The notes beneath the pieces were generated by a model. The model worked only from the letters and a program-made list of their open reading frames with translations. It searched no databases and was not told where the DNA came from. Of a DNA stretch of 64,000 nucleotides, positions 32,888 through 43,980 are shown in pieces. Source of the stretch: Brachionus plicatilis (lineage: Eukaryota; Rotifera; Eurotatoria; Ploima; Brachionidae); contig QEOQ01000508.1 in assembly GCA_010279815.1 (NCBI GenBank), positions 3,307,217 through 3,371,216 of the forward strand. The letters are read 5' to 3'. The translations under genes and the position numbers were made by a program. Each line of letters starts with the position of its first letter. Within the stretch, counting starts at the first letter, position 1.

Positions 32888-35409
32888 CTAGAGGAAAAGG
32901 TAAAATCTATTTGCCTTTTTGTAGTTTTCGAACCTTAATTTTGGCTAAGGAACACCTAATCTAAATGGATTTAAAAATAAAAATAGATCAATTTAAATTA
33001 TTTTTTTCTTAAAAATAGAAATTATGCTTTATATTTTTGCATCAATTATCAAAATTTTGCTCTTTTTTTTGATATTAATTATCAATAAATAAAAACAATC
33101 CTAACAATAGTATTTTTGTTTTTAAATTGCATTAAAATAACAAAAGTTATAATGTTATGACTTTTTTTAATCGCAAAATAATTGGTCATTTTTTTTCAAT
33201 TTTCTTTAAAGTTAAAATAAATTTCATCCAAAAAACTTTATTATTATTATTATTATTATTTATTCATATTAACGCCAATTCTGGCGATGTAAAAAAAAAA
33301 AAGTAAGAAAAAAATAAAATAAAAATTTAATGTTTAGTTTTTTTGTGTCTAATTTCCCATAATTTAGATAATAAAAAACTTTATATACACTAATTAAACT
33401 TAATGATTTCATTTTTTAAAAAAACATGTTAAAAATTCTTATTCTATTTAATAGTATTAATTAACTCTAAATTTTTAGAAATAGCTTAATTCTCTTATAA
33501 AATATAAAAGCCCAATTGTATTGTAATCCAAGTGTTTTTTTCCTATTTGCTTGCGACTTTTGGTCAAACGAAATATTAAAACCGAAATCATTTACTTTTG
33601 AAATTTTAATTTGATTTAAAAAATTCAAAATTCTAGATCAATTTTAGGAAAATAAATTTACCGAGCTTCTTCATTTTCATTGTCATTACATTCACTAAAT
33701 AATTCTTGTACAGGATCACTTAATACAATATTTTTATCTTTAGAAAATAAATTTTTCATATCAATTGTTTTTTTTTCCTACCCAAGAAAAACAAATACAG
33801 AGTTAAGAATTAATCACGTAATAGAATTTAAAGACAAATAAAATTTGTAAAAAAAATTTTTGGTCCTTTTATTTTTAGTGGTGCAATCTGAAATTTAGCA
33901 TTTTTAATAAAATAAAAAGCCTATAATTTTAAAAAGAGATAATAATTTTCGAGTAACGAATTAATCATTTTTGTCATGAAAATAATAAAAAGTTTTAAAA
34001 AAATTTATTAATTGACATAAAATCTTTTTTAATAGACTAATAACGTGTGAAGAAAAATTACAAAGAACAGATAATTAATGATTAAATATTGTTGATAATA
34101 ATTTTTTGACAAAAATTTATTTTTTGATACTAATGAAAATAAGTGGTATTTTTAAAATAAAAAAACTTTCAAATTTTTTGTAAATTTAGATTCAGAATTT
34201 GAATAAGATGATGAATAGATCATGAATAATGGCTAGGAAAAACAAAAAAATAAATAGGAATCTTTCGTTTTTATCAGTTTTTTCGAATATTTATGGCTTT
34301 CAACTATTTTTTTTTTAATTTTGATCAAAAAAAACTAAACTTATTTAAGTAAGGAATTAATTTATAATAGATTTTATTCTAAATTTTTTACATTTTTGAC
34401 GGATTTTATCACGATTAAAATTATCGATTACAACTAAGATAGAATTTCATTGACTAAATCAATGCTTATGGTCTTATCAAAATTGAACTCCAGACTGAGA
34501 GCTTAATTTAACTCACACTTAAAGGCCGATTTTTAATTATGATAAGTTCTAAAGATATTAAAATAAAAACCTAAATAATAATTGTATGAAAACATTTAGT
34601 ATTAGTATTAAATAGTATTACTTTTATTGAACCAAAGTGAATTTTTTTAATTTAAAATTTTTGATTTTTAAATAAAATTTTAAAAAACTGATGTAAAATT
34701 AAAAAAAGCACACTTTGGCCGATTAAAGGCTAATTTTTTATTTAAAATTATAACTGAATCTTTCATTTTTTGAAAAAATGATAACAATTAAGGAATTGAA
34801 CTAGTCTAGCGTGAAAAGCCCTGGAAAAATCTTGTAGAACTTTAATTTGCTTAATCTTCTAATCCCTCTAACAAACAGATTTTTCTCTAAAATCTTCGAT
34901 CCATGCTCTTACTGGTACTTTGGCAACATAACTTATGTAATTTTGCCAACTATGCCATATTTGGATAATGAGATAATTGCCATCCTGAGAAATCAGTGGT
35001 TCATGTAATTTCTTTATACACATATTTTTCAAAAAATTTTTTAAATATTTTGATGATGTTCAAATTATTTTTCAAAGACGAAAATTCTATTTTTTATTTC
35101 AATGATCGGTCTCGATGTAAATAAAATTAAAAATCAAATTAAAATGTGTGCCATTTTGTGCTATATACATTTTATAAGCCTAAAGTTTGCATAAATAAAT
35201 CTGTTCTAATTTTTTCTACTTTTAATCTTAAAAGTTAAAATTTTTAATTTAATAAGTAAAAAAAAAAGATAAAACATTTGCTTTATTTTTGTATCGATAA
35301 AAAATAAAAAATGTATTTTTTTTACCTTTTCTCTTCTTATTTGGTTTTTGATTTTAAATCTCAGCCAATGCATCACGTACCAAGGAGCAAGTTTTTTAAG
35401 TGTAAATAC
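32888..35409 (-). CDS. Unidentified four-exon gene, 3' part
   Basis: Four minus-strand exons join in phase: 35326-35409, 34877-34984, 33662-33777 and 32888-32933, with acceptors CATTGACAG, TTTCTCAG, TTGGGTAG and AATTAAG and donors AAG/GTAAAA, TCT/GTTTGT and CG/GTAAAT. The product reads VFTLKKLAPWYVMHWLRF, KIKNQIRREK, DGNYLIIQIWHSWQNYIS, VPVRAWIEDFREKS, then an acidic stretch (SDPVQELFSECNDNENEEA) and ends ENYKKANRFYLFL. The Trp-rich basic repeats resemble neither a known enzyme nor a membrane domain that I can name. The 5' part is missing; open minus-strand stretches near 35.62-35.68 kb (NECWKSYNHKYQF) and 35.83-35.94 kb (LRAEVMEVIRNMTFH) may belong to it. Four successive phase matches argue for a real gene, but each exon is small. 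Confidence 0.5.
33235..33290 (-). repeat. LINE-like 3' end with TAA tail, inverted
   Basis: On the minus strand ACATCGCCAGAATTGGCG is followed by TTAATATGAATAAATAATAA and more TAA units. It parallels the plus-strand tail at 32160-32212. Confidence 0.5.
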
Positions 35410-36011
35410 CTGTCAATGGAAATAATCCTAAAAAAAAGTAAAACAAAACACTTAAAATTAAACAATAAAACATAATTATAAATTGAATTTGTTATTCCAA
35501 TCTTTTTTTTTTAATTTCTTTGTTAGCTTGAAGGAAATCTGATTTTCCAAGTATCATAAATCTTTACCAGATTAAATCTCAAAAATTTGTTTTTTTAAGC
35601 CTTCTTATAAATGATATGCTCGAAAATTGATATTTATGATTATAACTTTTCCAGCATTCGTTTATATATAATAAGATATAAATTTTTTCTATTGATCTAA
35701 TGCTTTATTATATCCAATCCATCAAATTGATTTATAGGAAAAATTATCGAACAAAATCTTTAAATGATGAAAACATGCTTGATAAATATTTAATAACTTT
35801 AAATACCTAGTTTTGAGAAATATTCAAGAATTTTTTAGGAATATTATTGCTTAAACGTTTTAAAGTATTTATTAATTTAAAAGTCGCAACTAAGGCGATA
35901 TGAACGTGGAAGGTCATATTCCTTATGACTTCCATTACTTCAGCTCTAAGCTTCTAAATTAAAAATAGCACAAAATAAAATATAAATAATTTAATCTAAA
36001 TAATATGAATA

Positions 36012-36095
36012 CAGTCAAACCTCGTTATAACGAACTCTTTGGGCCGAAAATTCGGTATTCGTTATGTCGAATTTCGTTATATCGAAATTCCAATG
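36012..36095 (+). mobile_element. Tigger/pogo-type terminal repeat fragment
   Basis: CAGTCAAACCTCGTTATAAC preceded by TA matches the familiar terminus of Tigger/pogo elements. It is followed by shortened echoes (TTCGTTATGTCG, TTCGTTATATCG). No partner end was found downstream, so this is a one-ended remnant or a very diverged element. Confidence 0.6.
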
Positions 36096-36730
36096 TAAAA
36101 TGATAGGGACAAAAAAAATTTTAAACCAAATTTTATTGACTAAAAAAACTAAAATAAAAATTCGAAAAAAAAACAAAAAGTTAATTTTTTTGAAAAAAAT
36201 CGGTTATAGATGGTTGTTTGGTAAAGCTACTTTCAATTATAAAATTTCCAATATTAAATAATAAATTAATTACAATAGAATTATCATCTTTTTTGGTTAA
36301 AAAAAAATTTTTCAGTTCATTTATTCTATCGATTGCTTCTTTTGAGTTACTTATCACTTGTTATTTGCATCTGGTGCGTTGATCGACTAAAGAAAAATTT
36401 TTAAAAAAATTTTGACCATCTTTCTTCTAGAGTCTCTATATTCTGGGTTTTGGGAATTTCAGAAGTTTTTGTTTTTAAAAGAAAGATTTTGATTGTTTTT
36501 ATTTGATTGCAGTTTTTGGCAATCATGGGGAATTTTTTGTGTTTAATTGTTTACTGCAATGAACAAAAAGTCGAGTTGGAATCGAATTTAGCTTTTATAA
36601 ACTAGTAATGAAAGTGAAATTTTGTTTGTTATTTGTAGAAGTCCTCATTTAAGACAGTATCTTTCTATAGTTTGAATTGCTATTTGAAGCCTTTTTTGAA
36701 TAATTTTAAGACTATTTTAGTAATTGTAAA

Positions 36731-36806
36731 ATGGTCGGAAAAAAGAGCTTTATGGAAGAATTCTGGGATGTCAACAATATCGCTAAAAGTGAAATAAAAG
36801 TGAAAG
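36731..36806 (+). CDS. Possible first coding exon
   Basis: ATG starts MVGKKSFMEEFWDVNNIAKS, running 25 codons to AAAG/GTGAGA, a good donor. A downstream open stretch (EIALVPKESSDAAKSAAKKA, ending at a stop near 37472) lies inside the MITE at 37094-37757. Whether the two are ever spliced together is unknown. Low confidence. Confidence 0.25.
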
Positions 36807-37093
36807 GTGAGAGAGAGCTTCTTTGTGGGACACCATATTTTATTACAAGATAACTATTTTTGAAATTGATTGTCCAAATGATACAAAAAATTTCCTATTA
36901 TGAAGAAAATTTAGTATCCAATTGTATACTGAGGGTGGGCTATTGAATTTTTTATTTTTATTATTCTATATTCTTTTATATGAGAAAAATTTAAATTAAT
37001 TATGAAATTTTTATGCCAAAAGCATGACTAATCTAGGAATCTTTGGTAAAACTTGAAAGCTGAAGTTTAAGAATTTTAAAAAAGAGAAAATTT

Positions 37094-37757
37094 GGGTCAT
37101 GTCCAGAATGTGATCAAGTGTTCACCAAAAAAAGTGATCATAGGTATCATGTCCAGAATGTGATCATTTTGATCACTAAAATATTAAGTGTACTCTTTGT
37201 GATCAAAAATTGATCACTTGAAATTTTTTTTGTTGAAATCAAAAATTTTTTTCATTCTAGAAATTTCAAAATTTTAAAATTATGTTAATATGGAATTAAA
37301 TAAAAAAAAACAAAAAAAAATTGTAACTCACCATAATAAACTATAAGTTTTTGAAATATATATTAAGATTTAAAAAACGTAAAAGAAAAAGCATTTTTTA
37401 CAAAGAAATTGCTTTGGTCCCAAAAGAATCGTCCGATGCAGCTAAATCAGCTGCAAAAAAAGCATTAAGCAAATAGTCAAATCCGGTAGAAGGTAGCATT
37501 TGTGGTTAATTTATGAAAAATGGAAAGAGTGTTAAATTTCACATGTCAAAAAACACAAAGAATAATTAAGATTTTTTTTTTACTTTTTTTTTTTAAATTG
37601 GTAATAAAGTTTAATATATTTAAAAAAAATTTTGTGAACACCAAAAATTTTTTTTGATCACCAAAAAAAATTTATTTTTATTTTTTCATAAATTAGAGGC
37701 TTTTTTAATCACGAAATATGTGATCATTGATCACTGATCACATACTGGGCATGACCC
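37094..37757. mobile_element. MITE with GGGTCATG ends and 8-bp target duplication
   Basis: The inverted ends are GGGTCATGTCCAGAATGTGA on the left and GGGTCATGCCCAGTATGTGA on the right, complemented. GAAAATTT flanks both sides exactly (37086-37093 and 37758-37765). The left end has a second internal copy of CATGTCCAGAATGTGATCA near 37149. An 8-bp duplication suggests a hAT- or Merlin-like source; this is inference. The interior holds a short coding-like stretch ending near 37472. A related left end is at 59866-59957. Confidence 0.85.
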
Positions 37758-38032
37758 GAAAATTTTAAGTCAAAACTTTGACTTTAACTTGTAACTTAAA
37801 AAAAATCCTAACAAAATTAAATTTTATGTTTTTCCAAGTGTTCAGTTTTAATTGGCATTCTTGTGTATTGCACTAAATTTGAATATTCCATCAAAATAAC
37901 TATTATTAAACGCATGAATTGTCATGAAAATTAAAAAAATTTTTTCACTGTCAAAAATAATTTTGTTACGTCAAAAAAATAACACATAAATGTTCAAACA
38001 TTTTTTAAAATTTTAGTTAGTATCAAACAATA

Positions 38033-38602
38033 ATGGGAGGAAAAAATTCAAAAAAACATACTGAATTAAAAGAAAAAGAAATTAAACTTTTAATTCAAAA
38101 AACCGGATTGTCAAGACAAGAAATACTTGATTGGCACACTCAATTTATCCAGAGTCATCCAGATGGATTGATAGATATTGCAGAATTTACTACCATATAC
38201 CGTGAATTTTACCAATATGGAAATTCGGACAATTATGCTAAATTTGCTTTCCAAGCTTTTGATCAAGATAATTGTGGAAAAATATCCTTTTCAGAATTCT
38301 TAATAGCAACTGCTTTCGCACTCAACGCGTCCCAAGAAGATGATTTAGAGAAGAGCTTGGAATTTGCGTTTGACGTTTATGATGTTGATGACAATGGAAA
38401 AGTTGAAAGAAACGAAGTAGAAATGTTACTTACTGCTGTCTATCAGTTGAAAACAGGAACAGGTGACTATGACTTTCAAAATATCATCGACGACATATTT
38501 AGATATTATGATACGGATGCAAATGGTTATTTAAACAAGAGAGAGTTCGTTGTTGCTCTCCTTAATGATCAATGTATCAGAGATTACTTGTTGATCAATT
38601 AG
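38033..38602 (+). CDS. Neuronal calcium sensor family EF-hand protein
   Basis: This is an intronless 189-residue ORF, the usual length of the recoverin/frequenin/visinin-like family. It starts MGGKNSKK, an N-myristoylation signal. EF-hand 1 is degenerate (around 36-48) and the family Cys-Pro is His-Pro here (HPDG 42-45). EF2 has D77-D79-C81 with G82 and E88. EF3 has D117-D119-N121 with G122 and E128. EF4 has D160-D162-N164 with G165 and E171, so three sites should bind calcium. Family members act as calcium/myristoyl switches that regulate membrane targets such as receptor kinases or channels. Which subfamily it belongs to is not clear from sequence alone. ATTTTAG at 38012-38018 upstream may be a 5' UTR or trans-splice acceptor. 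Confidence 0.9.
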   Translation: MGGKNSKKHTELKEKEIKLLIQKTGLSRQEILDWHTQFIQSHPDGLIDIAEFTTIYREFYQYGNSDNYAKFAFQAFDQDNCGKISFSEFLIATAFALNASQEDDLEKSLEFAFDVYDVDDNGKVERNEVEMLLTAVYQLKTGTGDYDFQNIIDDIFRYYDTDANGYLNKREFVVALLNDQCIRDYLLIN

Positions 38603-39639
38603 CTATTAATTATTATTAAATTAGAATTTTTTTAAATTTAAATTTTTGTGAAATTTTTTAGTTTTTAGAAAATATTCAAGTTTAGAATCAATATGGAAAT
38701 TTTTTTAATAAAAATAATTAAAAAAGTGTTTTTTGTTTGGCTAAAGTGTTTTTTAGTGTTTTTTGTTTTTAATTATAAGCTTAAAAAATATTTCTGCAGC
38801 TAAAAAAACTTGCAGAGGCCCGATCTTTTGCTGCATTTTTATTTTAAGAATTTAATACAATATTTTTCAAATTTTTTTCCAAAGTTACCGTTTATGCAAG
38901 AACTTTTCAATAAAATGCCTTGTCGATAAGTAACCAGACAGTTGGTTTACCGATAATGTGCCGATAGGAAATATCGCTCATTTATTTATAATAACTATCA
39001 TATATTTGCTAGAATTGATTTTTACTTATTTTTGCTAAACAATATCAAGATGATTTCTTTATTTTAAAATGTTGAATTTATAATGGAAAAGAGTTTTAAA
39101 TAATGAAACAGTTTGTAAGGTAAATTAAAATCTAATACTTCAGGAAATTAAGCTACACATGAAGCCGATAATTAGTGTAAATTCTTAATCAAGTATTTAT
39201 CTAGTGGATCTCCCCTTAACAAAGGATTATATATCTAATTGGATTGCTAGCAATGTTCTTGGATTCAAAAATTTATTTAAGCTGCCTTTAGTCTAGTAAA
39301 AAGACAATAAAGCAAAGCCGCTAATAAGTGATGTCCACAAATATATAAGTTTCATAACAAAAATAATAAAAATAAAACAATTTTTTAATTTAATGTCAAA
39401 TGTCATATAATGGTAACTAATAAATGATTTTTATCACTTTTTTTAATAATAAAAACAAAATTTATAAAAAATGAACAAAAATAATACACTCATCACAGAA
39501 ATTAATTTTTTATTGATTAGCTTCAGATCAAATTGATTAGTTAATTAGTTAATTAATTTAATTTTAATGTCCAAAATTGAGTAATATTTAACCAAGTTGT
39601 ATTTATTTTAAAAATATTGAACTTATTTTGTGCCAAAAT

Positions 39640-39850
39640 TGAAAACGAGATTGTGTAGTATCAGAAGAAATTATGGTCGACGATGATGGAGACGAGACAG
39701 CAATGAGCCTGAACAACCGAGACCAAGTAAAAAGCGAAGGCATCTAATGAGACTGATGATGCAAACGTCAACTGCAAAAAATGTAACGCTCCACTCAAAA
39801 AACGACGTTATTATTATTATATTAACAAATGTACTCAAGATTAATATAAT
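39640..39850 (+). other. Coding-like fragment with CxxC pair
   Basis: Composition is GC-richer than the flanks. One frame reads SEEIMVDDDGDETAMSLNN and stops. The next frame reads ASNETDDANVNCKKCNAPL followed by KKRRYYYYINKC and a stop. A CAA/GTAAAA donor-like site lies between them. It may be a terminal exon pair or a frameshifted remnant; no family is claimed. Confidence 0.3.
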
Positions 39851-40060
39851 ATTTTTTTTTGTTTTAATTAATAAAAATTTGTATTACTCCTATTAAAATA
39901 ATTCGATTTTTGTTATTTTTTATTCAAAACTAATAAAACTGTCTAAATTCTAACATATTTGTTTTTTTTTTATTAAATTTGTGGTATGTTTAATTAAATT
40001 TGTGAAAATATAATAAGGGTCAATAAAGCAATTCTAAAGCTAATATTTTACTTAAAAATA

Positions 40061-40971
40061 TTAGGTTGTTTAATAAGTTTTTTCGTTTTTTTCTAGACTT
40101 TATTTATTTATAAAAACTAAAATAAAATATAATTAGTCGCTAAAATAATTTCCTTCGCTAGAAATACACATCTCCCATCTTTCTGGCAGCATTTTGATCC
40201 CTCGCTCGTAGAAGCTGGCTGGTTTTGAGGTGAAATACTTACTGATGTTTTTTTTGATTTCCTCCAAGTCTGAGTAACTTTTTTCACTGAGGAAGTGCTG
40301 CATGGATCGGAACAAATGGTAATCTGAAGGAGCTAAGTCTGGTGAATAAGCTGGGTGAGATAAGACTTCCCAGCCTAGATTCTCTATCGTGTTCCGAATC
40401 GTTTTTGCAACATGTGGACTAGCGTTGTCATGTAAAAGAATCACTTTTCGCTCTCCTTTAGTTCTGTGTGGCCGTTTTGTTTCCAAAGCGTGACTCAAAC
40501 GTATCAATTGTTGTGAATAAAGGTCTGCGGTTATCGTTTGATTGAGTTGCAGTAGCTTATACCCTTCTGATCCCACCAAACACGCGTCATCAGCTTCGAC
40601 GGTTCTCCCAACGCGTTCTTTGTCATTGAGGTCGAAATCTCCTGCTTTGAATCGAGCAAACCAATTTTGACAAGTGCGAACAGTTAGAGCGTCGTCGCCA
40701 TATACCAAACTAATCGATTTGGTAGCCTCTGTCGTATTTTTTCCTTCGTTAAACTTGAATAACATGCAATGGCGGATATGCATTTTTTTGTAATACATTT
40801 TTATTTAGTTAATTATTTAGAAATTTAAAAATCAAACATATAATCTTATATATCATTTGAAAGAACAAGAGTTGCTCTTTCAAATGATGTACAACATTGA
40901 ATAAAAAAGTTTAATCTTTGATGAGATTTTTTCATTTAAAAATCGACGAAAAAACTTATTAAACAACCTAA
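40061..40971 (-). mobile_element. Mariner transposon, internally deleted, perfect ends
   Basis: The 911-bp element has 26-bp perfect inverted repeats beginning TTAGGTTGTTTAATAAGTTT and is flanked by TA dinucleotides (40059-40060 and 40972-40973), the Tc1/mariner hallmark. Identical ends and an uninterrupted reading frame point to a recent insertion. A short internal hairpin lies near 40852-40887. Confidence 0.93.
40133..40798 (-). pseudogene. Mariner (DD34D) transposase with in-frame internal deletion
   Basis: The 221-residue frame is open from ATG to stop; mariner transposases are about 345 residues. The N-terminal helix-turn-helix region (RHCMLFKFNEGKNTTEATKS) and the WxxRFKxGDFDLxD linker are intact. 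The second catalytic Asp (VILLHDNASPHVAK) and third (YSPDLAPSDYHLF) are present, as is the C-terminal LPERWEMCISSEGNYF. About 120 residues are missing between the DDA near residue 73 and the segment before NQTITADLYSQQL. That gap includes the first catalytic Asp in the TGDEKW-type motif. Catalysis is therefore not expected, though DNA binding and dimerisation could persist. Confidence 0.9.
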
Positions 40972-42056
40972 TAAAAAATTAAATTTTTTCTATTGAGAAA
41001 AAGAGAATTGATTTTTCTTGAAAGTGTAAATAAATAAATCAAATAAATCTTTGAAAAAAATTTGGAAAAAAACTTTTTTTTTAATTTTTGCTTATTATTA
41101 CCTTCCTAAAAATATTTAGAAAAATTAAAAAAGAAGCATTATTAAAAAACTTAATAAATTATAATGTATTAAAATATTTTTTTATCCATTATTTTTGATG
41201 AAATGTTCTAATTTTCATTGTTGAATTTAGATGGAATTGTTCCTTACTCATTAATTTTCGTGTTGTTAGTGATTTGAAAAGTCAGAAAAGAAAGTAATTT
41301 TAAAAATTTTCAAGTCAAGTCAAATGACTTTGACTTTTTAACTTTTAAACAACTATTGATTTTGAAGTGACAAGTTATTATTAATAAAGTTATTATTTAA
41401 TTCCCTTTTTTTGATATTTATGCTACAATCGCTATCCAAATAGCCCCAGAAAGTAAATATTTAAGTATTTGGTTTATAATAATATGACTAAGCGGTAATT
41501 TAACATTAATTTACACATAAGAAACTTTCTTTCTGTGACCAGAAGAATTTTTAAAATAGTGGGCGATAACTTTTTATTTTTTTTTCTGATTTTACCAAAT
41601 TTTGGTTGACTTTTTGATCAATCTTTTTTTAAATTAGTCAAAATTTATTTATTCACTGATTTTTCTATTTTAGATGATAAATAATAAAAAGAAAAAATTC
41701 AAGTGCTAAATGTGTCATTCAGATTGAATGAAAGTAATTTAAAATAATATCAACTTTGTGAGTGAACAAGAAAAGATTTTTTCGACTTTTTTGATTTTGA
41801 TTTAGTTTAAAAATATTAAAAAATAAGAATTTCTTGACAAATTTGACTTTTTTCTCATTATAGAACTTTTCTTAATAAATAAAGGATAGGTCTGTGTGAG
41901 TTGCACTTTTATTTCTATATAAAAAAGCAGGTAAGTATAACATTGATAGTTATTTAAAATTCGTAAAAAATGTTCCCAACTCAAGAATTATGCGACCTAA
42001 ATATAAACCAATTTAGTAATTTTTTTTATCTATTTACATCAATATACCTTTAGAAT

Positions 42057-42393
42057 GGCATTGTGAATTTTGGATCAAAGAGCTAAAACAAAATTTTTAA
42101 AATAAAATAACTTTTTTACTTAGAGTCTAAAAATTGTTCTGCAAAATGTATCAGCTCATAAAAACTTTGTGCCACCCAAATTAAGTCTCTGCAAATACTT
42201 TGCAAGTATGCAAAGCACTAAATGAAATAGAAAATCATTAAAATTATTGAGTTATTGCAGAGACTAAATTTGGGTAGTACAAAATTTTGAATCAACAGAT
42301 ACATTTTGCAGAACAATTTTTAGACTCATAGTAAAAAAGTTATTTCATTTTGATATTTTTGTTTTTGTTTTTTGTTCCAAAATTCACAATGCC
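42057..42393. mobile_element. Palindromic MITE, GGCATTGTGAAT family, copy C
   Basis: The 337-bp element has ends GGCATTGTGAATTTTGG and the inverse. Long arms share CTGCAAAATGTATC and ATTTTGCAGAACAATT-type sequence. TTTAGAAT flanks both sides (42049-42056 and 42394-42401), extendable to CCTTTAGAAT if the terminal bases are shared. Same family as the two copies in the opsin intron. Confidence 0.85.
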
Positions 42394-42490
42394 TTTAGAA
42401 TTTAAAAATTTTTATTCAAAATAATTTTATAAAAGTTAATTTTACATTAAAATTCAATAAATTTAAATACAATTTAATCAATTTTTTAAG

Positions 42491-42734
42491 CTCCTGTCGG
42501 AATTTTACCGTATAATAATTATTTTAACCCCAATCCACCACTAGATGTCATTGTTCAGCCGATTCCTGTTGCTCGTAATTATATGAACAAAACATTGAAT
42601 TTTTTTTGAAAATTTTTTTTAAAGAGCCAGTCATTGAATCTTTGTGTTCAGCTAATTGTAATTGTGGTGACAGTTCAAACCAAGGTTTGCTCAATTCATC
42701 ATCAGCATTTGACAAAAATACATTATTTTTTTAA
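42491..42734 (+). CDS. Two 3' exons of an unidentified plus-strand gene
   Basis: Exon 42491-42574 follows TTTTTTAAG and reads PVGILPYNNYFNPNPPLDVI, then VQPIPVA; it ends GCTC/GTAATT. Exon 42625-42734 follows TTTTAAAG, joins in phase, and reads PVIESLCSANCNCGDSSNQG, then LLNSSSAFDKNTLFF and stop. The Pro/Asn-rich sequence with a CSANCNC cluster matches no family I can name. Upstream exons should lie in 41.0-42.4 kb but were not found. The MITE copy C sits just before the first exon, probably in an intron. Confidence 0.45.
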
Positions 42735-43290
42735 GATTTTTTGCAGTCGTTAGCAATGATAATATTAGTATTTAGCTCTAGCTTATTATTAATATTAATT
42801 GTTTTTTATTCAAAACAGCCCAGAACAAGTGTCAACCTTTCCCATAATCTTACTAATTTTACTTTGACACCAAAATTTTAGGCTTATAAAATTTATAACC
42901 TAAATTCATGATCTAAATTTAAATAGTTAATATGTTGTTATTTTACCTTGAGTCTAATTTAATCCATTAATGCTTTTATTACTAATTACTTTTATTGTTT
43001 TTAAAATAAACTTGAAAAATTAAAAATTTCAAAAAAATTCCATTTGGGTATTCCCAGTCAAGCTAAAATCGATGACTTCATGGATGTTTCATCTATGAAT
43101 CATCTCATTTTTCTATGGATGAAAAATGTTTTTGGATTAAAACCAATAAAATTTCATCTAATTCTCATTTTAAAATTTAGGAATTACTGACTCAAGACAA
43201 AATGATAGTTTTCATCTGGATTTCATTCTTTAATCATTTCATTAGTTATGCTTAAAATATTTTTTTGGATTTAAACCAATAAAATTGTTT

Positions 43291-43385
43291 TGTTTTTAGA
43301 TTGATGGATTTTGAATTGCCAAGCCAAGAAAAAATTTTTTGTTTTTAGATTCATAGATTTTGAATTGCCAAGCCAAGAAAAATTT
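43291..43385. repeat. Two-copy 49-bp tandem repeat in the left subterminal region
   Basis: TGTTTTTAGATT...GATTTTGAATTGCCAAGCC is repeated at 43291 and 43340. It lies within the left arm of the two-gene transposon. Confidence 0.7.
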
Positions 43386-43559
43386 TATATCTTCATGTTT
43401 AATTTATGAATGGATTTGTATTTTGGATTTAAAACAAGAAATTATTCATGAAATAATTATGTTAATTTATTATTGGTGTTTCGTAAATCAATAATTAGTA
43501 TATGAATGAGCTTAAGAGATTTCTGGATAATTGTTTCTATTTTTTGGATTATTTTTACA

Positions 43560-43700
43560 CTGTGATGTGGCACGTCTGTTAAAATAATCCATCCAATAAA
43601 AGTTAGATTTAAATAGTCTCAAGACATGCTTGGATTTCAGCTATTGTTATTTTTTGGATTATTTTAACAGACACGCCACTGCGACGTGGCTTTGAGAATA
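43560..43700. repeat. Inverted repeat between left end and transposase gene
   Basis: CACTGTGATGTGGCACGTCT followed by GTTAAAATAATCC near 43558-43601 is mirrored by GGATTATTTTAACAGAC and CGCCACTGCGACGTGG near 43653-43690. The arms start CACTG. It could be a small nested element or an upstream control hairpin of the transposase gene. Confidence 0.5.
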
Positions 43701-43980
43701 AGATCGTCTTTGCAATTTTTAATTATAAGCTCATAAAAAATAAAATAAAAAAAATAATTAAGAGAATTTGTATTTAATTGTTATTAATAGACAATTTTGG
43801 TTGTATAAATGCAACAAGTCTTTTTGAAAATTTTGATAAAAAATTTTGGCTTAAGTATCAATTCAGGGCGATAAAAGATTAGCTGAAAAAATATTTATTT
43901 TTATTTAATTTTAAATTAAATTATATAATTAAATTTTATTTTATTTAATTAAAAATTATTAAAATTTAATTTTTTTAAGA

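Noticed and set aside
37096..37160. C2H2 zinc-finger-like CPECDQVFTKKSDHRYH
   Set aside because: It lies exactly in the inverted end of a MITE, the second half of the finger is missing, and the same sequence recurs as repeat DNA.
41895..41945. TATATAAAAA followed by CAG/GTAAGT as promoter plus first exon
   Set aside because: The donor is a perfect match, but all frames before it are closed and no partner exon was found, so it stays unassigned.
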